Below, piece by piece: positions 22,168 through 27,239 of a stretch of 27,239 nucleotides of DNA. Each line of letters starts with the position of its first letter. The first letter of the stretch is position 1. This DNA is from Planctomycetaceae bacterium (lineage in GTDB: Bacteria; Planctomycetota; Planctomycetia; Pirellulales; UBA1268): NCBI GenBank assembly GCA_009691925.1, contig SIAG01000005.1, positions 1-27,239 of the forward strand, given 5' to 3'. The position numbers and the translations under genes were made by a program. The notes below the pieces were generated by a model. The model saw only the letters and a list, made by a program, of their open reading frames with translations. It searched no databases and was not told the DNA's origin.

Positions 22168-22957
22168 GGCTCCCCGACACCAGGTGCACCATCCCCGCCG
22201 CCGTGTCGAGGACGAGGGCCCCGTCGGCATCGATCCCGTGACAGACGCCGACGAGACGGCGCGCATCGTCGCGGTGCACCGTGACGACGGTGCCGACGAG
22301 GCAGCACAGTGGCCGGTAGCGTTCCACGAGCACCCCCGGATCGCGCGACGTCTCGTCCAAGAGGGAGAGCAGCCGAGGCACGAAGACCCCCAGGAGCCGC
22401 CCGCGCGGCAGCGCCCGGCCGGTGAGGTCGGGAAGCGTCGCGACCCGGCCGCGCAGATTCTCGGGGGCGTCTGCAGCCGATCCGGTCGTGTTCACACCGA
22501 CGCCGAAGATCACCCGTCCGCCAGGGACGGTCTCGACGAGAATGCCGGCCAGCTTCCGACCGCCGGCAACGACATCGTTGGGCCAGCGGACCCGCGTGCC
22601 GATCGCCGGCTCGAGGAAGGCGAGGCTCTCGGCCAGCGCCACACCGCAGGCGAGCGACCACAGCGGCGTGACGCGCCCGCTTGCCTCCCCTCCCACCAGC
22701 GCCGCATCGACAACGAGGCTCGTCGCCAGGCTCCCCGGGGCCTGCCACCATCCCGCCCCGCGCCGCCCCCGCCCGGCGGTCTGCCGATCGGCGACGACCG
22801 CCAGGGGCAATCGCACGCCCGGTTCGGCGGCCAACAACCGGGCCCGTTCCATCGTCGAGGTTACCTCAGCGAGGACCTCGATGGCGGCCAAGCCGGTGGC
22901 CCGCTCGAGCGCGGCGCGATCGAAGGGCTCGGGATCGACGATTCGATCGATCGGCAC
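22127..22957 (-). CDS. birA: Biotin--protein ligase (BirA), without N-terminal repressor domain
   Basis: A 276-residue protein that attaches biotin to the carboxyl carrier protein of carboxylases. Key motifs: EVTSTMERAR (31-40), the biotinyl-AMP loop GRGRRGAGW (62-70), RWPNDV (124-129), the catalytic lysine K135 in GRKLAGILVE, and VIFGVGVNTTG (149-159). A C-terminal SH3-like domain (about 220-262) is present. There is no DNA-binding winged helix at the N-terminus, so it is the monofunctional class. The start is a GTG at 22957 with AAGGA 7 nt upstream; a longer frame from 23122 lacks this. It is convergent with rlmM, and the two coding regions share 41 bp (22127-22167). Confidence 0.93.
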   Translation of the reverse strand: MPIDRIVDPEPFDRAALERATGLAAIEVLAEVTSTMERARLLAAEPGVRLPLAVVADRQTAGRGRRGAGWWQAPGSLATSLVVDAALVGGEASGRVTPLWSLACGVALAESLAFLEPAIGTRVRWPNDVVAGGRKLAGILVETVPGGRVIFGVGVNTTGSAADAPENLRGRVATLPDLTGRALPRGRLLGVFVPRLLSLLDETSRDPGVLVERYRPLCCLVGTVVTVHRDDARRLVGVCHGIDADGALVLDTAAGMVHLVSGSLTDPADVWRGAPS

Positions 22958-23167
22958 GGATGAGTCCTTCCGGGCGACGCCGGGAATGAGGGAAAAGGCC
23001 GATCCCCTCTTTACCCAGTTCTCCCCGGAAGCGGCAGTCCCCCCAAACGAATTTCCAGATCGGGGTACGACCTTGACCCTGCGGCGGATGGCGTGGTACC
23101 CCCCCGGGCCGTCGACGCTCACCCCTCCATCCCATCAACATTTCCCGGCCCGGCAAGGGATCGATCC
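22958..23167. other. Divergent spacer between birA and the first outer-membrane protein gene
   Basis: A 210-bp region that must hold the birA promoter (minus) and the promoter of the outer-membrane pair (plus). TTGACC occurs on the plus strand (23073-23078), but the -10 position 17-18 bp later is GC-rich. Nothing else convincing is seen. Confidence 0.3.
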
Positions 23168-24379
23168 GTGCGCTTGAAGATCCGTGTCGCCGTGCGGAGC
23201 CTGACTGTGGCGCTGCTGTGCGCGCTCGGGTCGGGGGCGTCGGTCACGGACGCTCAGACGGTGTCACTTCCCACGCCCCCCTCGTCGCAGCTCGACCGGG
23301 TCATGCCGGTGCAGTATCTCGCCCCGCCACCGACCCAGTGGGATCCTTACGCGCCCCAGGGTACGCAGCTCCCTGCCGCCGCGCCCCAGGCGGGCAACTG
23401 GGCCCCCTCCGCGCTCACCGGCCAGCCGGGCTATCCGGGCTACTCGACCGCGGCGCCGTCGCTGGTCCCTCCCCAGGCTCCCTACGGCGCACCGCCGCCA
23501 TCCTCCTCGATGTCGTCCTTGTCGCCGCAGGCGATCATGGCCAGCCCAACGATGCAGCAGACAATGCGCGTCTTCCAGGGGGTGCGCGGGAGCTGGGCCT
23601 ATCTCTACGGCAGCGGCGACGACACGAGCGTCGGGGTCAACGAGCTCGACACCACCGCCACGTTTGCGATCCCGTTCTTCCACGACTCCCAAGCCAATCT
23701 GAACCACGCGCCCCTCCTCATCTCTCCGGGCTTCGGCCTCCAGCTCTGGGACGGACCGCAGACGACGCAGACGATGCTCGCCGATCTCCCCCCGAGCACG
23801 TACGACGTCTTCGTCGACGCGGCCTGGAACCCGCAGTTCACACCGCTGTTCGGTGCCGAACTGGGGATCCGCACCGGCATCTACACCAACTGGGACGTGA
23901 TGGTGTCGCAGAGCTGGCGCATCATGGGGCGGGCCGTCGGCACGCTCCAGCTGACGCCGACGATGCAAGGCAAGGCGGGGATCGTCTACCTCGACCGCAA
24001 CCAGGTGAAGCTCCTCCCCGTCGTTGGCATGACCTGGGTACCCAATGCCAATGCCCGCTACGACATCCTTTTCCCCACCCCGAAGGCTGCCTGGCGGTTC
24101 AGCGAGGTGGCCAACCGCTCGCTGTGGGGCTACGTGGCGGGGGAGTACGGCGGCGGCGCCTGGACCTTCCGCCGCTCCACCGGCCAGATCTCCCCCTTCG
24201 ACTACAACGACATCCGCATCGTCCTCGGCGGTGAGCTCGTACCGAAAACGCCGCAGGGCCTCACCGGCCATCTCGAGGTCGGGTATGTGTTCTACCGGCA
24301 GCTGTTCTTCGTCGACGGCCCCCCGCAGATCCAGGATCTCGACGACACCTGGATGATCCGCCTCGGCCTGGGCTACTGA
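23168..24379 (+). CDS. Outer-membrane beta-barrel-type protein (DUF6268-like), first of a tandem pair
   Basis: A 403-residue exported protein. The GTG at 23168 has AAGGGA 7 nt upstream. Residues 1-30 are a signal peptide (LTVALLCALGSGASVTDAQ). Residues 36-110 are a Pro/Ala/Gly/Tyr-rich linker. From about 125 to the end there are alternating polar and hydrophobic strands: LLISPGFGLQLWDGP, FGAELGIRTGIYTNWD, GIVYLDRNQVKLLPVVGMTWVPN, YDILFPTPKAAWRF, YVAGEYGGGAWTF, and a C-terminus MIRLGLGY ending in an aromatic residue, as in outer-membrane barrels. The layout matches a protein family I recall from planctomycetes (DUF6268 type). Function is unknown. The neighbouring gene is a paralogue, 26 bp downstream. 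Confidence 0.75.
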   Translation: MRLKIRVAVRSLTVALLCALGSGASVTDAQTVSLPTPPSSQLDRVMPVQYLAPPPTQWDPYAPQGTQLPAAAPQAGNWAPSALTGQPGYPGYSTAAPSLVPPQAPYGAPPPSSSMSSLSPQAIMASPTMQQTMRVFQGVRGSWAYLYGSGDDTSVGVNELDTTATFAIPFFHDSQANLNHAPLLISPGFGLQLWDGPQTTQTMLADLPPSTYDVFVDAAWNPQFTPLFGAELGIRTGIYTNWDVMVSQSWRIMGRAVGTLQLTPTMQGKAGIVYLDRNQVKLLPVVGMTWVPNANARYDILFPTPKAAWRFSEVANRSLWGYVAGEYGGGAWTFRRSTGQISPFDYNDIRIVLGGELVPKTPQGLTGHLEVGYVFYRQLFFVDGPPQIQDLDDTWMIRLGLGY

Positions 24380-24405
24380 CGGGCCCCGCGCCCGGAGATC
24401 CTCAC

Positions 24406-25521
24406 TTGCACCGTCACGTCTCCACACTGCTGTTCCTCGCCGTGCTCGCCGTGCTCGTCATGCTCGTCATGCTCGTCATGGCAGCACCGACGTTCGCCGC
24501 CGAAGAGCCGCTCCCTCTTCCACTCCCGCTTCCGCCGACGATCGACGACGACGCCGGCTGGATCGACGTCGCAGTGCCGCTGCCGGCGGTGGAGGCGTTC
24601 GTGCCCGGCCGGGTCCGCCTGGCGGCGATCGGCGATCCCCAGGATCTCCAGGAGCCCCTCCTCCTCGACGACTTGGCGCCGCCGGGGCAGCCGCGGCAAG
24701 AGTTCGAGCCGCCATCCGGGCGGAAGCTCCCCCCTGGAGCGAAGCCGGGGATGCTCCAGCAGGCGATCTCCACGATCACCGAACTCCCCAAGCTCGGCAA
24801 CGACGGCCTCGGGCTGACGGCCCTCGATCAGTGGGTGACCCTCGGCCTGCCGGCGCCGACGGTCGACTCGCCACTCCTCATTACGCCCGGCTTCGGCGTC
24901 ACGCTCGTCGACGCCCCGGCCGGGGTCGATCTGCCCAGCGACCTCTACGAGGGCTACATCCAGGCACGCTGGCTACGCAAGATCGGCAAACGCTTCGGCG
25001 TCGATCTGGCCGTCGCCCCCGGCTGGTACAGCGACTTCCACAACGACTCCTCCCAGAGCTTGCGGATCACCGGCCACGGCTTCGGCGCCTGGGAGGCGAC
25101 CGACAATCTCCGCGTTGTCGCCGGCCTGATCTACCTCGACCGTTACGACGTCAACATGCTCCCGGCCGGAGGCCTCGTCTGGACCCCGGCCGATGACCAG
25201 CGCTTCGAGCTCATCTTCCCGCGCCCAAGGCTCGCCTGGCGCTTCGCCGAGCACCCCAGCGCCGCCCACTGGAGCTATCTCGCGGCGGAGTTCGGCGGCA
25301 ACCAATGGGCGATGCAATCGGCCATCGGCGTCGACCAGGTGGTCGTGATCCGCGACTACCGTCTGATCGCCGGCTGGGAACGAAAGCCGGCCGATCTGGG
25401 GATCTCGTGGCGGCTCGAGACCGGCTTCGTCTTCGGCCGCACCGTGCAGTACTACGACTCCGACACGCCGACCGCCCACCCCGGCAACACCTTTATGGTC
25501 CGCGCCGGGGCGTGGTACTGA
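24406..25521 (+). CDS. Outer-membrane beta-barrel-type protein, second of a tandem pair
   Basis: A 371-residue paralogue of the preceding gene. The start is TTG at 24406 with GGAG (24394-24397) 8 nt upstream; no ATG fits. Residues 1-31 form a signal peptide whose core is encoded by four 9-bp repeats. A Pro-rich linker (about 33-115) precedes the barrel. Shared blocks with the first gene include LLITPGFGVTL, GLIYLDRYDVNMLPAGGLVWTP, FELIFPRPRLAWRF, YLAAEFGGNQWAM and the C-terminal FMVRAGAWY. The two lie 26 bp apart and probably form an operon. Divergence is large, so the duplication is old. Substrate or partner is unknown. Confidence 0.75.
   Translation: MHRHVSTLLFLAVLAVLVMLVMLVMAAPTFAAEEPLPLPLPLPPTIDDDAGWIDVAVPLPAVEAFVPGRVRLAAIGDPQDLQEPLLLDDLAPPGQPRQEFEPPSGRKLPPGAKPGMLQQAISTITELPKLGNDGLGLTALDQWVTLGLPAPTVDSPLLITPGFGVTLVDAPAGVDLPSDLYEGYIQARWLRKIGKRFGVDLAVAPGWYSDFHNDSSQSLRITGHGFGAWEATDNLRVVAGLIYLDRYDVNMLPAGGLVWTPADDQRFELIFPRPRLAWRFAEHPSAAHWSYLAAEFGGNQWAMQSAIGVDQVVVIRDYRLIAGWERKPADLGISWRLETGFVFGRTVQYYDSDTPTAHPGNTFMVRAGAWY
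24442..24477 (+). repeat. Four 9-bp tandem repeats inside a signal peptide
   Basis: Four units of [GA]TGCTCG[TC]C run from 24442 to 24477 and encode VLA VLV MLV MLV. They form the hydrophobic core of the signal peptide. Slippage in this array would change core length by three residues without a frameshift. Confidence 0.7.
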
Positions 25522-25577
25522 CGTCATCGTGGACGATTCCCTCCATGGCCTCACCTGCGGCGCCCCATCTGGATGAC

Positions 25578-25583
25578 TAAGAT
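25578..25583 (+). promoter_or_regulatory. -10-like hexamer directly before modA
   Basis: TAAGAT lies 6 nt before the modA ATG and no Shine-Dalgarno is present, the same layout as before bioF and rlmM. It matches four of six consensus positions, including the first two and last two. A weak hairpin CCATCT/AGATGG (25565-25570 with 25580-25585) overlaps it and might be an operator. Confidence 0.3.
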
Positions 25584-25589
25584 GGCGGC

Positions 25590-26441
25590 ATGCCCCGCGC
25601 GCCATCTCATCCTCGTTTCTGCCGGGCCCGCCGCGATCCTGTCGTGGTCACGGCCCTCCTCGTGGCCGTTTGCGTGACCATCCTCGGCGGCTGTACGAAG
25701 CCGGCCCCGCCGCGGGCGCAGCAGGCGCCAACGAAGATCCGCGTCGCCGCCGCCACCGATCTCCGCTCCTGCCTCGACGCCCTCACCGATGAGCTTCAGG
25801 GCGAGCATCCCAACTTCGATCTCCTCCCCACGTTTGGGGCCTCTGGTGTCCTGCTGACTCAGCTCAAAAGCGGCCTCGAGACCGATCTCTACCTCTCCGC
25901 CGACATCGCCTACGCCCACGATCTCGCGGCCGCCGGCCTGGCGGCCGAGGCCGATGTCTTCGAGAGCGGCCAGGGGCGGCTGGTCATCTGGGTGCGCAAC
26001 GAATCGCCGATCGACGTCTTCAGGCTCGGCGCCGAGGCGCTGCTTGACCCGTCAGTGCGCCGCGTCGCGATCGCCAATCCGGTCCACGCCCCTTATGGCC
26101 GGGCCGCTGTTGCGACGCTTGAGCATCTCGGGCTCCACGATCGCCTCAAAGAGAAACTCGCCGTCGGCGAGAGCGCGGCGCAGGCGGCGCACTACGTCGA
26201 GAGCGGGGCGGCGGAGGTGGGGATCCTGCCGATGGCGCTGGCGAAGGGAACGAGGCTCTCGGAGCGCGGCCGCTTCTGGGCGGTGCCGGCCGATGCCCAC
26301 GCGCCGATCCGCCATGGCGGCGCAATCCATGCCCGCGCTATCGACCGCGAGGCGACGGTAGCCTTCCGCGATTTTCTCCTCTCGCCAGCCGGTCGCGTGA
26401 TCCTCGCCCGCTACGGGTTTGAGTTCCCAGCGGTGCCGTGA
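25590..26441 (+). CDS. modA: ModA molybdate-binding lipoprotein
   Basis: A 283-residue periplasmic binding protein for molybdate (or tungstate). Residues 1-35 form a lipoprotein signal with the lipobox LGGC (32-35), so the mature protein is lipid-anchored. The binding domain shows VAAATDLRSCLDALTDEL, FGASGVLLTQLKSGLETDLYLSADIAYAHDL (about 83-112), ANPVHAPYGRAAVATLEHLGL and the late ESGAAEVGILPMALAK. The end is DFLLSPAGRVILARYGF, as in the family. It is first in a mod cluster and is followed by modB after 18 bp. The start has a -10-like TAAGAT 6 nt upstream rather than a ribosome binding site. Confidence 0.92.
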   Translation: MPRAPSHPRFCRARRDPVVVTALLVAVCVTILGGCTKPAPPRAQQAPTKIRVAAATDLRSCLDALTDELQGEHPNFDLLPTFGASGVLLTQLKSGLETDLYLSADIAYAHDLAAAGLAAEADVFESGQGRLVIWVRNESPIDVFRLGAEALLDPSVRRVAIANPVHAPYGRAAVATLEHLGLHDRLKEKLAVGESAAQAAHYVESGAAEVGILPMALAKGTRLSERGRFWAVPADAHAPIRHGGAIHARAIDREATVAFRDFLLSPAGRVILARYGFEFPAVP

Positions 26442-26459
26442 CCCACAGGATCTCTCCCC

Positions 26460-27143
26460 TTGGACGTCACCGCCGCCTGGCTCACGTTCCGACTCGCCGC
26501 CACAACGACGCTCCTCCTCGCCGTCATCGGCCTGCCGCTGGCGTGGTGGCTCGCCGCCCCGCCCGGCCGCGGCGCGGGTCTGCGGGCCATCGTGGAGGCG
26601 GTCTGCACGCTGCCGCTGGTGCTCCCGCCAACGGTGGCGGGCTTCTTCCTCCTCGTCGCCACCGCCCCCCAGAGCTTCGTCGGGAGAGTCTGGGGGAGGC
26701 TCACCGGGGGCACGCTCCCGTTCACATTCAGCGGCATTCTCCTCGCCGCGGTGCTCATGAATCTCCCCTATGCGATCGGGCCGTTCACCGCAGCCTTTGC
26801 CGCGCTCGACCGCCGCCTCGTCGAGGCCTCCTGGTGCCTGGGGGAGTCGCGCGCCGCGACGATCCTCCGCGTCGTCCTCCCCGCCTGCTGGCCGGGAATC
26901 GTCACCGGCCTGGTGATGACCTTTGCTCACGTCGTTGGGGAGTTCGGCGTGGTGCTGATGGTCGGGGGCAACATCCCAGGCATCACCCGCACGCTCTCGG
27001 TGGCGCTCTACGACGACGTCCAGGCGCTCGATCATGCCTCGGCGGCACGGACGGCCACGGTGCTCGTCGCCGTGGCGCTTGTAACGCTCGTGACCGTGCA
27101 GCGGCTCGCGCGGCGGCCGGTGGAGAAGGGATCGGGCCGATGA
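26460..27143 (+). CDS. modB: ModB molybdate ABC transporter permease
   Basis: A 227-residue inner-membrane permease. The start is a TTG at 26460 with AGGA (26447-26450) 9 nt upstream. About five hydrophobic segments are visible, the first at 10-30 (LLLAVIGLPLAWWLA). The family motifs are PLVLPPTVAGFFLL (about 54-67), the coupling EAA-type loop EASWCLGESRAATILRVVLP (about 123-142) and the closing GEFGVVLMVGGNIPG. It passes molybdate delivered by ModA. The stop overlaps the next start (ATGA), as usual for modB-modC. Confidence 0.93.
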   Translation: MDVTAAWLTFRLAATTTLLLAVIGLPLAWWLAAPPGRGAGLRAIVEAVCTLPLVLPPTVAGFFLLVATAPQSFVGRVWGRLTGGTLPFTFSGILLAAVLMNLPYAIGPFTAAFAALDRRLVEASWCLGESRAATILRVVLPACWPGIVTGLVMTFAHVVGEFGVVLMVGGNIPGITRTLSVALYDDVQALDHASAARTATVLVAVALVTLVTVQRLARRPVEKGSGR

Positions 27144-27239
27144 GCCACACTGCGCAGAGGCTCATTGCCACCTTCACCCTCCGCCATCGATCCGGCACCA
27201 CGGTCGACGGCTCCGTCGAGACCGGCAACGGCGTGGTCG
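27140..27239 (+). CDS. modC: Probable ModC ATPase, 5' end only
   Basis: The ATG lies inside the modB stop (ATGA at 27140-27143) and 33 codons are visible before the window ends. The peptide (LIATFTLRHRSGTTVDGSVE) has the strand pattern that opens ModC-type ABC ATPases just before the Walker A motif, which is outside the window. The call rests mainly on position after modA and modB. Confidence 0.65.
   Translation, partial: MSHTAQRLIATFTLRHRSGTTVDGSVETGNGVV

Noticed and set aside
1..27239. CRISPR arrays, tRNA, rRNA, insertion sequences or prophage genes
   Set aside because: No regular spaced repeats, cloverleaf sequences, transposase motifs or phage genes were seen; the only repeats are coding YTV units and a 9-bp signal-peptide repeat.

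Overview
This window is very GC-rich, with dense coding on both strands. It most likely comes from a planctomycete, of a Pirellulales-like type. The indicators are an exported protein built of YTV repeats (a family known mainly from planctomycetes), a DUF1080-type secreted protein, two tandem outer-membrane-type proteins resembling a planctomycete family, a membrane-attached GspE-like ATPase, and several signal-peptide proteins without recognisable function. The assignment is by gene content only; no rRNA, tRNA, CRISPR array or insertion sequence was found.

Layout. 1-2378 (minus): a GspE/PilB-type ATPase followed by a CvpA-like membrane protein that runs off the left edge. 2634-4903 (plus): lutB and lutC, L-lactate oxidation genes, with no lutA beside them. 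5152-8234 (plus): three exported Cys-rich proteins: a 213-aa protein, an 85-aa metallothionein-like peptide with 19 Cys, and a 542-aa YTV-repeat protein. Strong intrinsic terminators follow the second and third, and the YTV gene has a structured leader. 8428-9645 (plus): a single-span hypothetical protein and an EVE-domain protein. 9697-12266 (plus): bioF and a flavin monooxygenase with overlapping stop and start. 12338-17065 (minus): a MobA-like nucleotidyltransferase, then a 1342-aa AsmA-like envelope protein. 17196-17816 (plus): an exported DUF1080 protein, convergent with a class I aminotransferase (17826-19049, minus), which is itself divergent from an inositol-3-phosphate synthase (19197-20474, plus). 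20771-20830 (plus): a 19-residue polylysine peptide gene with its own ribosome binding site and terminator. 21025-22167 (plus): an RlmM-like rRNA 2'-O-methyltransferase whose 3' end overlaps convergent birA (22127-22957, minus). 23168-25521 (plus): two paralogous outer-membrane-type proteins. 25590-27239 (plus): modA, modB and the start of a probable modC.

How the genes fit together. Molybdenum handling is represented twice: ModABC uptake at the right edge and a MobA-like cofactor enzyme about 8.5 kb away. Biotin is also represented twice: bioF makes a precursor and birA attaches biotin to its targets. Envelope and surface functions form the largest theme: CvpA-like, GspE-like, the Cys-rich/YTV set, AsmA-like and the paired outer-membrane-type proteins.

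The parts most worth following up are the Cys-rich/YTV locus with its leader, the polylysine mini-gene, the GspE variant that has membrane segments where a cytosolic N-domain is expected, and a recurring -10-like hexamer 6-7 nt before the start codon of four genes that lack a Shine-Dalgarno sequence.
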